A stretch of 64,000 nucleotides of DNA from positions 124,001 to 188,000 of the forward strand of contig JAMPIV010011341.1 of assembly GCA_024509875.1 (NCBI GenBank), read 5' to 3'. The notes beneath the pieces are model-generated. The model was given only the letters and a program-made list of their open reading frames with translations, was not told the DNA's origin and did no database searches. Source of the DNA: Oreohelix idahoensis (lineage: Eukaryota; Mollusca; Gastropoda; Stylommatophora; Oreohelicidae). Shown here in pieces: positions 1 through 11,194 of this stretch (positions are counted from its first letter, which is position 1; each line of letters begins with the position of its first letter). Made by a program: the position numbers and the translations under genes.

Positions 1-985
1 ATCTTCTTTGCCTTACTCTTGAAACATGCATTCAGAGATGCAACTGAAGGAATATGCCTTCACACTAGGTCAGATGGCCGTCTGTTTAATCTTTCAAGGC
101 TGAAGGCAAAAACAAAAATCAGAAGGGTCACTATAAGAGACTTGTTGTTCGCTGATGATGCTGCAGTAGTCACTCAAAGCCAACAGGAGCTTCAGATCTT
201 GATGAATCGCTTCACTAAAGCATGCAAGGACTTTGGCCTCACAATAAGTCTAAAGAAAACGAATGTGCTGAGTCAGGATGTGGGTGCTGCACCAGTTATC
301 ACTATCGATAACTATGAATTGGCAGTGGTGCACCACTTCACATACCTAGGGTCTACCATCAATGACAAACTCTCACTGGATACAGAAATCGACAGCCGCA
401 TTGGCAAAGCTGCAGCTACCTTTGCCCGCCTCACATCGCGTGTTTGGGGAAACTCTAAACTCACAATGAAGACCAAAGCTGCGGTATATAATGCCTGCGT
501 CACCAGCACACTCCTATATGGCAGCGAGACCTGGACGACCTATGCTAAGCAAGAAAGAAGGCTCAATACCTTCCATTTGCGGTGTCTACGCCGCATCCTC
601 GGCATCTCGTGGAAAGATAAAGTGACAAATGTCGAGGTGTTGTCACGTGCTGGCCTTCAAAGTATGTATACGCTTCTTAGACAACGCAGACTTCGCTGGC
701 TTGGCCATGTTCGCCGCATGGAAGATGGTCGCATCCCAAAAGATATCTTCTACGGACAATTAGCAGATGGCAAGAGAACAGTTGGGCGACCACAGCTGAG
801 GTTCAAAGATGTGTGCAAGAGAGATATGAGGGCACTGGACATGGATCCAGCAACATGGGAGGATGAAGCTGCCGATCGCACTAAGTGGCGATGCTATTTA
901 AGGCGCCACCTCAGATTGGGCGAAGAGAGGCTCACACAAGAAGCAGAGGTGAGGAGAAAACGTCGAAAGGAAAATAAGCAGCTAT
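1..985 (+). pseudogene. LINE-1 reverse transcriptase, 3' part, cut by the window edge
   Basis: The frame is open from base 1. It encodes the end of an APE-type non-LTR retrotransposon polymerase: the FADD catalytic motif (about residues 50-53), then a long C-terminal region containing LRWLGHVRRMEDGRIPKD. Bases 1-960 match 39551-40510 of the near-complete copy in this window almost base for base. Relative to other copies the 3' end is shortened, and at about 984 the LINE sequence stops and joins the 3' UTR of an LTR element, so the frame runs on to 1092 through foreign DNA. The LINE 3' UTR and its TTA-repeat tail are missing, which is unusual for target-primed insertion. The family resembles RTE-like elements often annotated as 'craniofacial development protein 2-like', but the exact clade was not tested. 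Confidence 0.85.
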
Positions 986-2501
986 ACTCATATGTTTATA
1001 AAAATGCTTTAAAAATGTTGTTAATGATTGTCAATTTGAATTTATGGTTATATATACGCATTATACGTCGTGAGATTTCGATGTTGGTGTAATTTCTTAA
1101 TGGAAATTGTCATACACCTTTATTCACATATTGATATGAATTTTTGTTGTAACATTACCTGCATTTTTTGAGTTGGTTGGTAACACCTCCCCGGATATAT
1201 TTACTTTGAGAAAATAGTTTCTCCTATCTAGTGAGATTTTTTTTTCTTCTCACCAGACGCTCTCCTGTGCGTCGATAGGATCTGTCATTGTAATGTTATT
1301 TTTTGGGTGATCCTTTCATCAGCGCATTTCTCATGCGTTATGAGCTTAATGCACCTGGCTCATAGATGTATTTCAAAAAAAAATGTGCCATTTTTTTCCC
1401 GGGAGGTGTGGTAATATGTTGCCGTCGTTTTTGACGGTGAAAAAAACGCCAACCTAATTTGTGTTTGGTTGAATGTAATGAGTGTTTTGTCATTCTTCCG
1501 TCCCTGTGTGTTTCTTTATGCCAGTATTGGCTGTGTTGTGTTACCTTAGAGTATAAGGATTCTTTGAGAAGGTAACTGAAAACATTATTCGATCTTTTCG
1601 TCTCGTTTAGATCTTACAGGCACATTTATCGCTGATGGCGACATAGTGAGCGGAGCTCACAAGGAGTTAATATACTGTACCCCAGTATGGCTTCATATTG
1701 GAAAAACTAGGTCCAAGTTGACCTGTTACACTCATAAGCCTAAGAATCATCTTTATGGATCCGCAATGCAGGCGGAATATGGTTTGGCAGAAAACATATT
1801 TATTCTCAGAAGCTTGTGTAATCTGAGAGTGACCTGATTATCGAGGCCCGCGACCTGCGGCCTGATTTCGTCGTCATTAAATTGGTCCGTGTTTACGGCC
1901 AATTTTCTTCACCAGAATGAAGTATCTGGCATGTGAGGCCAGACTGAAGTATTTTGCTAGTTGCAGGACAATGGCATTGACTTTGTGAAATAAATGATAT
2001 TGCCCATACTAAGCAATATAATTGCTAGGGCTTACCTGACGGGGCTCAGTCAGGGATTAGAGCTATTGCATGAACAGTAAATACTGGTCAAGACATTGTT
2101 GCATGTCTGGGATCTGTGATGCCTGAAGTTGATCTTTGTAACTACACATAACATGTCCACGATCTTATATTATTGACTGTTTCGTCCATCATCATCGTAT
2201 TATCGTACGTCATGAATAAATATTGTAAGCGTCAACAGCCTTCCCTACTTCACTGACTTCTACTTGTGGTTGTGTGAGTTAATGTGAAGTCTTCCAAGAG
2301 CCTATACGGCCTTCGTGTTATCAGCACTGTTATCTACACACTTACACGATCAACCACATTCTTAGACAAGTACTACACGTCTTAATCTACATGAATGTTG
2401 ACATCATGTGTGTCTTTGCTATACCCTGGCGGCACCTCACGCTAGTGACCTAAATCCTTGGTACTGTCCAGGACAACACGACACGCTCAAAGTACAGTAC
2501 A
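985..2501 (+). mobile_element. Gmr1-like LTR element D: 3' UTR plus 3' LTR remnant
   Basis: From about 1186 this stretch aligns by eye with the 3' UTRs of elements A (from 18914) and B (from 59655). They share the 'ACACCTCC...' box, the GAGAAA/TTTCTC hairpin, a run of further hairpins and a short purine stretch just before an LTR that starts TGTTGC. No gag or pol of this copy is in the window; the upstream side is replaced by LINE-1. It is a third family, clearly diverged from A and B in the LTR. Confidence 0.7.
1417..2501 (+). repeat. 3' LTR of element D (right end uncertain)
   Basis: It starts TGTTGCCGTCG directly after a purine-rich stretch (1400-1416), at the position equivalent to the LTR starts of A and B. 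A polyadenylation signal AATAAA lies at 2215-2220, in the place where LTRs A and B carry theirs (about 200-290 bp before the end). The right end is set at ...ACAGTACA by analogy only. No second LTR is available to prove it, and the TSD cannot be read. Confidence 0.55.
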
Positions 2502-3387
2502 TCAGATTTCCACAGACAAACAAGCTTTTACATCTGGATCTGATCTTTACATCTGTACTTTACACTGGCAGGAATTTTATACATCACATACACACACATT
2601 TTATGGTCTTTACAGTTATGTTATTTTTACCCGATCTTAGGCAACAATCAACAAACTGGTCAGACAGAACTATTATCAGAGATAATCGACTGTGGTCATC
2701 CCAAGGTTGTTTACTCACTAATCCGGTTGCTCCCCGTGCAATTGTCTGGCCTGGGAGGAAAATATGTCACACGTTAGTAAATCACACTTCTCTCTACAGA
2801 TCCAAGGTGTCAATTTGGGTTCAAACGAAAGTGATTGATTACCCTAATCAGCAAAAGATGGTCGCTGAAATCCCGACATGACAAGAATTAAAGGAAGGGA
2901 GTGTAAACATTAATAAAGTACAGAAAATGAGACGTATCGCAATAATGTCGGCGATAAACATGAATGTTAGGGAAAGAGAACGAGCAATTCTGTCACAATA
3001 TATGTGGTAGATCTTTAGAGAGCTCAGTGTTGCTAAAGAAGACACCAAAAGCTCCTGGGTTGCTGACCCCTTGCTCTAAACATCGCTGACTAACGTACAC
3101 TCTGACGAACGCACGGCTCAGCAAAGAATCACACGAATTAATCTGCAATACCACAACAATTAGACATACTCATTCTGTCAAATACTGCATTATTCAATTA
3201 CCTCCCTTTCATAATAAACTTCCTTTGCTAAACTAAAATCTCATCGCATAAACAAAATAGCTCTTGTAATGTATAAAGACTGCTCGTTTTATTAAAGCTA
3301 AATCTTAGAATGTTTTTACATTGTTACCGTGCTGTTTCAGAGATTCCTTGGTAAACAAAGACCGAATAAGTATATAACGATAAGTAT
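2502..3387. other. Unassigned stretch
   Basis: Short frames only, with none resembling a known protein and no obvious repeat structure. It may include the rest of the D LTR or its flank. Confidence 0.4.
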
Positions 3388-3616
3388 TTTTTTTTTTAAA
3401 AGGTAAAGGATCCCGTTACACCCCCATTGAAGCACATTGGGAATATGGTGTTAGGCCCATATTTTCTTGGCCATCGGCACACAAGGGATGATGTGGTCAG
3501 CATCATGCCGGCCACCTTAACCTTCACAGAGTTGCTCTGGTACCCAATTTATGAGGCTGGGTCGATCCCGGAGCAGTTTGCGGTCTGAACAATCCCACCT
3601 CAACCGGGGATAACAA
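3388..3616 (-). mobile_element. SINE-like short interspersed repeat
   Basis: Read on the minus strand, a compact unit of about 220 bp ends GGGATCCTTTACC followed by an A-rich tail (the T run at 3388-3400 on the plus strand). Imperfect direct repeats flank it (about ATAACGATAAGTAT on the left, ATAACAATGATAAGCAT on the right), as expected for target-site duplications. GGGATCGACCC near the minus-strand 5' side is B-box-like. No second copy occurs in this window, so the family is not confirmed. Confidence 0.5.
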
Positions 3617-3832
3617 TGATAAGCATATTCACGTCGTAAATGGTGATTAACTAAAGGCTGTACATTAGACTAGCAAAATATATTGTTACAACAACCACCA
3701 CTACAACAGCATATAGGAGCTTTAGTCATGGGCTTCTGCAAAGAGTTCAACGGCTATCTTGGAAGAATAAAGGTGTAGGTTAATGATTATGAACACAGTT
3801 TTACTGCAGTTGCCGTTAAACCTTTATGCTCG
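3617..3832. other. Unassigned spacer
   Basis: Nothing recognised between the SINE-like repeat and the tandem array. Confidence 0.4.
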
Positions 3833-4140
3833 AAGATGACAAAGAAAATATGGACTGATGGACTGACCATAAAGAAATTATTGCATGAAGATGACCAAGA
3901 AAAGACGGACTGATGAACTGACCATAAAGAAATTATTTCCCGAAGATGACCACGAAAAGACGAACTGAAGAACTGACCATAAAAAATTGTTGCCCGAAGA
4001 TGACCAAGAAAAGACGGACTGATGGACTGACCATAAAGAAATTATTGCCCGAAGATGACCAAGAAAAGACGGACTGATGAACTGACCATAAAGAAATTAT
4101 TGCCCGAAGATGACCAAGAAAAGACGGACTGGTGGACTGG
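3833..4140. repeat. 55-bp tandem repeat, about 5.5 copies
   Basis: The unit begins GAAGATGACCAAGAAAAG and continues GGACTGATGAACTGACCATAAAG. Copies differ by a few substitutions and small indels. No coding role is seen. Confidence 0.85.
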
Positions 4141-4964
4141 TGACTATGTAACGGAATGTTAGAGGGAGGGAAATATTTAACTCAAACAAAAGGTTAACCT
4201 GAGCAAATGTAATCTTTCTTTGGCCTCAGTGGCGCTTTGTGTACATAATTTTTTTTCCGCAACATGTACTTTGCATCTAAGTGAGTACTTGGGTATTAAT
4301 GGGTATTTTAAATGCAATTTGTATAATTAACTAGCGCATACTTCTATTTGTCGTCATATGCTGTATGTAATGTTAAATATGTCGAACGCCCTATTACCAG
4401 TTTAGATTGGTAGGTAAATTTTGTAGAGGCAGGTGGGTTAGCCAACCTGACTGATTTTAAGGTCACGTCTCGTCAAGAGGGAGAGGGAATGGCAGTTTGT
4501 AAACATGCCAGAAACCATTCCTGCAGTAGACGCCGGTACCCGGACTGTGTAGTGTTATGCAAAACGTATAATAAGCCGGCCCTGCACTTATTGTTAAGCT
4601 GACGGTGAGCGGGGGAGAGTAAGAAAACTGCAGTGTAGTTCAGCCTTCATCAGATTAATAGAAGGGGAGGCGTGTATGTTTTTCCTGTATCTAGTTAAGA
4701 TCTGTTTATTGTTGTGACGTGTTGTAATATTAATGTTTATTTAGCACGATGATATATGAGTTGTTTGTATTTTCTTTACAGCTAAACCCGGTTAGTTCAG
4801 GCGCTACGCTGAAGCCTGATTACCTCCCAGGAGGAAGGATCGCACAATTTATCGACCTTTTACAGCTGGGTTGCACGTAACTACATGCGTGCCTAGTTCA
4901 TCACCCTATTACGGGCACATTGATGAGTGGCCTTTGCTTGGAGTACCACGATTTCGCCCAACAC
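4141..4964. other. Unassigned stretch
   Basis: No credible coding frame. The stretch 4440-4880 has moderately GC-rich patches and a TATA-like AATAAG context but no LTR partner in the window, so it is left unassigned. Confidence 0.4.
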
Positions 4965-5117
4965 CTAATAAGAGGAGCGCTCATGCTCCGTTTGCACCAG
5001 TTCTCTTTACCGAGCTAATAAGAGGAACGTTCATGCTCCGTTTCACCAGTTCTCTTTACCAAGCTAATAAGAGGAGCGCTCATGCTCCGTTTGCACCAGT
5101 TCTCTTCACCAAGCTAC
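4965..5117. repeat. 50-bp tandem repeat, three copies
   Basis: The unit is CTAATAAGAGGAGCGCTCAT followed by GCTCCGTTTGCACCAGTTCTC and a short tail. The middle copy is about one base shorter. Inside each unit GAGCGCTC is palindromic, and GGAGCGCTCATGCTCC can form a hairpin. Confidence 0.85.
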
Positions 5118-6110
5118 GTCGTCCCTTATCAGTGAGAACTGCTTTAGTAGTAGTAGGCCATTACACAAAAGGTGGGTTATTCCTCATCATTGGTTTTATC
5201 TTGAGCGTTGCCATCGCAACCCCCGAATTCCTGAATTTACAGCAGAGTGCACTCACGGATTAAATCAGCAATTACCCTGGAGAAGATAGGGTCAAAATGT
5301 CTCCATTGGCTAACCGTGATCCCAGTGAAGCATCAACGCACGCGTGCCAACGAAGAAGGATTTTGGGATCGAGTGCACTCAAATTAATTGAGGGGAGGGT
5401 AGATTGTTTAAGAACTTGTGTACCAAATTAATCGAGTGAAGTGATTAGCAGTGTTGCGGACAGGGACGAGTCAGCGGGTTTGTGTTGTGTAGGTACAGTT
5501 CTTTATTTCAGTGTTTTTCCAGCAAAGGATTATTAATTTTATATCCACCCCAAAATTGTGGGAGAGTGGGACCTATGGGTTTATTTTTCCGGGAGTGTTC
5601 CCAACATCTTTCTACTAACCTTTGGTTTGCGTGTCTCGTACACTTTATATTTGCATATTACTGAAGTTTTGTTGTTGTCGTGGTTGATTTATGCTTATTT
5701 TACCAGAGTTTTTTCTGTTGTTAATTTTAAAAATATATATATAATTTCTTTACGGATGAGATTTCCTTTCCTATCTGTACCTGTACTCTTTAACTTGTAC
5801 TCGTACTGTGGTATGTGGATACACTGTATTGTAATACAACCTTATCTCCTAAGTAGAGCTCGAGGCAGTGTGGCAGTAGTTGAATGAAAGGTCACTGAGT
5901 GGCGAGGGGAGAGTCAGTATAGGTTCTCACCCTCGGTAACTATAAGTCACACTATCCACGATCAACACCATTTTTCGTCTATCATCTCGGATCTCTCTCA
6001 GATTTCTTGTATAAACATTTATAACACATAAGAAAGGGAAACCCGAGGCCTGTAAACAGTAAATAAATATTAGACAAACATAAAGGTAAACATCAACAGT
6101 TGATATATAC
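5118..6110. other. Unassigned stretch
   Basis: Several frames of 60-110 codons occur (for example 5558-5887), but their composition is low-complexity and hydrophobic and none matches a known family. A purine-rich run at about 5385-5400 resembles a polypurine tract, but no LTR pair supports it. Confidence 0.4.
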
Positions 6111-6995
6111 ATCAACAATGATATAAACAATGATATAAACATTGATATAAACATTGATATAAACATAGATATAAACATTGATATAAACATAGATATAAAC
6201 ATTGATATAAACATTGATATAAACATTGATATAAACATTGATATAAACATTGATATAAACATTGATATAAACATTGATAATAACACTGATATAAACATTG
6301 ATATAAACATTGATATAAACATTGATATAAACATTGATATAAACATTGATATAAACATTGATATAAACATTGATATAAACATTGATATAAACATTGATAT
6401 AAACATTGATATAAACATTGATATAAACATTGATATAAACATTGATATAAACATTGATATAAACATTGATAATAACACTGATATAAACATTGATATAAAC
6501 ATTGATATAAACATTGATAATAACACTGATATAAACATTGATATAAACATTGATATAAACATTGATATAAACACTAATATAAACACTGATATAAACACTG
6601 ATATAAACACTGATATAAACATTGATATAAACATTGATATAAACATTGATATAAACATTGATAATAACACTGATATAAACATTGATATAAACATTGATAT
6701 AAACATTGATATAAACATTGATATAAACATTGATATAAACATTGATATAAACATTGATATAAACATAGATATAAACATAGATATAAACATTGATATAAAC
6801 ATTGATAATAACACTGATATAAACATTGATATAAACATTGATAATAACACTGATATAAACATTGATATAAACATTGATATAAACATTGATAATAACACTG
6901 ATATAAACATTGATATAAACACTGATATAAACATTGATATAAACATTGATATAACATTGATAATAACACTGATATAAACATTGATATAAACATTG

Positions 6996-6998
<3 letters not shown>
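6111..6998. repeat. 12-bp satellite, left block
   Basis: A nearly perfect array of ATATAAACATTG. Variant monomers include AATAACACTGAT, ATATAAACATAG and ATATAAACACTG. Because 12 is divisible by three, long stop-free frames encoding MFIS, YQCL or NVYI repeats appear on the minus strand. They are a by-product of the array and not genes. The array is interrupted at 6999 by a SINE and resumes at 7375. Confidence 0.97.
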
Positions 6999-7028
<30 letters not shown>

Positions 7029-7374
7029 CGTTCGCCCGCTAATACTCGAGGCGAAATCTCAGGTTATTATTTTTTTATGTCTAACCTGACATTGATTTTA
7101 CGTGAGTATCCCTTTATTTCTTGTACAGAGACAGGTGTCCCTCGCCATTCAGGCAAATACTCGCCGATTTCGGAGGTACCCATTGCAGCTGGGTCGGCTC
7201 AGGAGCCGCCAGTCCCTGGTCGACGACACTCCTTCAAATGTCCTCGCCAGGTCTCGAGTTAATCCAGTCCAAATCCCGGTCGACGAAAAATCCTCAAATG
7301 CCGTCGCCCGGGTTTGATCCTGTATCACCCGGTCGCCAGAGCGGTGTTGTAACCACTACGCTAGCGCGGCTCCC
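6999..7374 (-). mobile_element. tRNA-derived SINE, copy 1, inserted in the satellite
   Basis: Minus-strand orientation: the tRNA-like head GGGAGCCGCGCTAGCGTAG lies at the right end, with A-box-like TAGCGTAGTGG and B-box-like GGATCAAACCC; a tail of about 29 T on the plus strand lies at the left. It is flanked by a 10-bp duplication AACATTGATA (6989-6998 and 7375-7384) that comes from the satellite monomer, so the satellite was there first. It is almost identical to the SINE at 32847-33226. Apparent frames inside it are not genes. Confidence 0.93.
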
Positions 7375-8617
7375 AACATTGATATAAACACTGATATAAA
7401 CATTGATATAAACATTGATATAAACATTGATATAAACATTGATATAAATACTGATATAAACATTGATAATAACACTGATATAAACATTGATATAAACATT
7501 GATATAAACATTGATAATAACACTGATATAAACATTGATATAAACATTGATATAAACATTGATATAAACATAGATATAAACATTGGTATAAACATTGATA
7601 TAAACATAGATATAAACATTGATATAAACATTGATAATAACACTGATATAAACATTGATATAAACATTGATAATAACACTGATATAAACATTGATATAAA
7701 CATTGATAATAACACTGATATAAACATTGATATAAACATTGATATAAACATTGATATAAACATTGATAATAACACTGATATAAACATTGATATAAACATT
7801 GATATAAACACTGATATAAACACTGATATAAACATTGATATAAACATTGATATAAACATTGATATAAACATTGATATAAACATTGATATAAACATTGATA
7901 TAAACATTGATATAAACACTGATATAAACATTGATAATAACACTGATATAAACATTGATATAAACATTGATAATAACACTGATATAAACATTGATATAAA
8001 CATTGATATAAACATTGATATAAACATTGATATAAACATTGATATAAACATTGATATAAACATAGATATAAACATTGATATAAACATTGATAATAACACT
8101 GATATAAACATTGATAATAACACTGATATAAATATTGATATAAACATAGATATAAACATTGATATAAACATTGATAATAACACTGATATAAACATTGATA
8201 TAAACATTGATATAAACATTGATAATAACATTGATATAAACATTGATATAAACATTGATATAAACATTGATATAAACATTGATAATAACACTGATATAAA
8301 CATTGATATAAACATTGATATAAACATTGATATAAACATTGATATAAACATTGATATAAACATTGATAATAACACTGATATAAACATAGATATAAACATT
8401 GATATAAACATTGATAATAACACTGATATAAACATTGATATAAACATTGATAATAACACTGATATAAACATTGATATAAACATTGATATAAACATTGATA
8501 TAAACATTGATAATAACACTGATATAAACATAGATATAAACATTGATATAAACATTGATAATAACACTGATATAAACATTGATATAAACATTGATATAAA
8601 CATTTATATAAACATCA
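7375..8617. repeat. 12-bp satellite, right block
   Basis: Same monomers as the left block, about 100 copies. The AATAACACTGAT variant recurs at irregular multiples of 12 bp. The array ends next to GGTTCGAGTCC (8622-8632). Confidence 0.97.
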
Positions 8618-9439
8618 ACAGGTTCGAGTCCTGGGTAAGCCACTCACGTCTGTTGTTTTTAATGTTGTCTAGTGTTCTACTTCTTTATTTCTTACAAGTG
8701 CCTGAAAACATACCTTTATGTTTGTCAGATTTCTTGTCTCTGACATCACACAGACTTGGGTCTCGTCAGACAAACTCTTAAATATCCCACTCGTGAGTAA
8801 ATGTCACGGAACAAAGAAACTTTGCTAACCACTTTAATTTACCTGCACCTGAGATTTATTAATTTGTCGCATTTCAAACCTTTTGACGCTCAAAATCGTT
8901 ATTTTTCACTCATCATAGAGAACTGAAACTTTGCATCCAACTTCCCTGAGTGATAAATTTTAATATCTCAGGTTTCGACCAGTATTAACCAAATTGGTTT
9001 ATGTAATAACTCGTGAACCTCGTAAGGCTAATTACACTGTCATTGACTCTTGAAATCATACACACATTCCCCCTGTGGTGAAACATGTTGAGAACCAAGC
9101 ACTGCACACTAAGCTTGCATGAGTCACTTGAGTCGCAGATGTAATGCAGGAGGATCTCAGTGTGGACCCATCATATGCAGGAGGAACTGAGATGTGGATT
9201 TGTGTAGGACGTGGCAATTCCTTGAGAGATATGCCTTTATTCATGGTGGAATCAAAATTAACTACGGTTCCGAAATAGTGCGCTCAAAATGAACAATTAA
9301 CATCAATAAATTATGTATACTAGTTGCAAGCACATTATGGACCTTGTGATAAGGAGATTGGGTTCCCTTTAACTTGACTCCACCTTTAGACACTAAACTC
9401 AAAAGGCGAAGATGACTGAACGTCCTGTCTGGAAACTAG
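8618..9439. other. Unassigned stretch with a B-box-like motif at its left edge
   Basis: GGTTCGAGTCC at 8622-8632 is a textbook RNA polymerase III B box, but no A box or tRNA fold remains because satellite DNA abuts it on the left. The rest shows no recognised gene or element. Confidence 0.4.
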
Positions 9440-9700
9440 CTACCAGAAGAAACAAACATTTCCTTGACTAGAACCTTCAGAGGAGGAGAAGAGTAGAAAG
9501 ATCACATAAAACGTGTAGAATATGGATAGATGAGGAAGTAAAGATACCAAAGCGTCTTGGGCAGAGTTAAGAGTATGGGCAAAAATAGTAAGCAAAAGAG
9601 GCTGACTGAGCGGTCGGGAGATGGGGCAATGCCAGAGGGCCCACGGCAGTAGGGGACCCACTAAACCATAACCTCCATCTAGCTTACGCAACTGTCAAGT
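9440..9700 (+). pseudogene. Degenerate LINE 3'-end fragment
   Basis: Plus-strand translation in shifting frames gives KTWAELRVWAK followed by a Gly/Pro-rich tail. This resembles the C-terminal end of RTE-like LINE polymerases (compare TWKELEMMARDRRTW in the 55.6-kb copy). There are many lesions and no complete domain. Confidence 0.5.
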
Positions 9701-9869
9701 AAATAATCCTATATTGCCCGGGGGATCCAGAAGATTGTCATTCCGTGTTTAGTAAGCGATGACGAGTGATAGTTTTTAGTCGTATGTTTTATGGGAAACG
9801 AAACGAGTTATTCTGGTGACGATTTTAATATGATTTTAAGTACTGTAATCTTCTTTATTAGAAGCAGCT

Positions 9870-10180
9870 AAGGAAGCTTCAACAGGCCTGTAACAAACTT
9901 ATGCCACGTCTTCCTGTCCCGTACCGTCAGATTAAGTCTTCATGTGTTTGTCATGCCCTTCATGTGTGTCTCCAGTTCTCTTTTCGATGTCCCCCTGTAT
10001 CTCTCTTACCCTGGGGATTCTAAAACAGGGTTTGTCTGGTAATGATGTCAACAGGTGTTGTTTTCACTGTGTGTCTTATCTATCCACAGTGTCTTCTTCT
10101 CATCTCTCGTTCCACTGGCACTTGTTTAGTTCTTGTCATCAGTTCCACATCACTGATCTTGTCATAACAGTTCAAACTTT
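9870..10180 (-). pseudogene. LINE-2 fragment, C-terminal end of polymerase
   Basis: The reverse complement aligns with 55900-56200: 'gtggaactgatgacaagaac', 'aagtgccagtggaac' and the region encoding RDRKTWHKFV are all recognisable. Indels and stops break the frame. It is an old, 5'-truncated copy of the LINE that sits in element C. Confidence 0.85.
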
Positions 10181-10609
10181 CTATTCTAGGCAAGCACTAA
10201 TTTATGAAAGTGATTAGCTTCTTGTACGCAATGAGGAATATTTTGTTAAAGAGTATGTGTGAATAATAATAGAATGGAATGAAGCTTGCGGGTACGTCAA
10301 ATAGCCGAGGAGCATAATTACATACCAGGTAGCTCGCGGAGGGTGGCTTAAATTGCTTACAGTTCGATTTGTACAGTTCGGACTGTTTAACTGCCTCACC
10401 CAGTAGCGATCGTTAACAAACCACCTGATTTGTCTGCTACAGCGTCCTATTTTCAGAGAATGGCTGACGACATAGATAGTTAATAACTTAGGTGAAGAGC
10501 TAACAGGCTAAAGATAAGCTGTCACAATTTGACATGTGACGAGAATATATCGATCATCATTTTCATGTTCGCTCCCTGTGTACCATGGACTACTATTGCA
10601 GCTAGCACC

Positions 10610-10673
10610 CCTGTATAAAACACTCACAAACTCTTGCAGGGGCGGCAATGTGTTTTACATGATGAAGTTGCCA

Positions 10674-10703
<30 letters not shown>
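10610..10703 (+). repeat. Dispersed 'CTCTTGCAG...TTGCCAGCC' motif followed by a C29 tract
   Basis: The stretch from 10630 (ctcttgcagg) to 10675 resembles parts of the minisatellite at 22000-22375 and single copies at about 21620-21720 and 27510-27580. Here it runs into 29 consecutive C residues (10675-10703). Confidence 0.55.
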
Positions 10704-10705
<2 letters not shown>

Positions 10706-11194
10706 CCAATCTTACAATAGTTGCCTTGTATGTTATGACTGATGGAACAGTGGTCCCATTCTGTCTTAGTCACATGACACACCCGCGGGAACTACACGCG
10801 TTGAAGATAAGTGAACCAATCATTGAACGTTATATAAAGATCTATCATATTTGTCAACAGGTAACTCAGTTTGTCTGTTCATAGAATGTAAGTAAATGGA
10901 CGTTCAAATATTAAACCTATGACTAGCAGTCATTATCAGTCCATAACGTTATATGAAGTAGAAAACGTTCTAACGAAACGCCTTGATAAAAGTGTCAACA
11001 CAGATCAACCGACTTTAACGTGTAATCTTTAACTTTAATTCATTATTTCTGATCCAAGACATTTAATTTACACTTAGCTTCAACAGGTCTCCACTATTCA
11101 TGGTCATATTTTATAAGATTTAAATACGCCTCAACAACATTATATTACTCACAAAAAGTTTATTCCGTTTCATTTCATTAACATGTTATGTGTT
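10704..11194. other. Left flank of element A
   Basis: Nothing recognised. The last five bases (11190-11194, GTGTT) are the target-site duplication of element A. Confidence 0.5.

Noticed and set aside
3833..5117. Tandem repeats considered as a CRISPR array.
   Set aside because: Units are contiguous with no unique spacers, there are no cas genes, and the context is animal DNA.
6999..7374. tRNA gene in the SINE head (also at 32847 and 63894).
   Set aside because: A and B boxes are present but the unit continues into a SINE body with a poly-A tail; it is repeated with target duplications.
5927..8643. Very long minus-strand frames of MFIS, YQCL and NVYI repeats (up to about 450 codons).
   Set aside because: They are translations of a 12-bp satellite whose period is divisible by three; several overlapping frames are open at once and run through a SINE.
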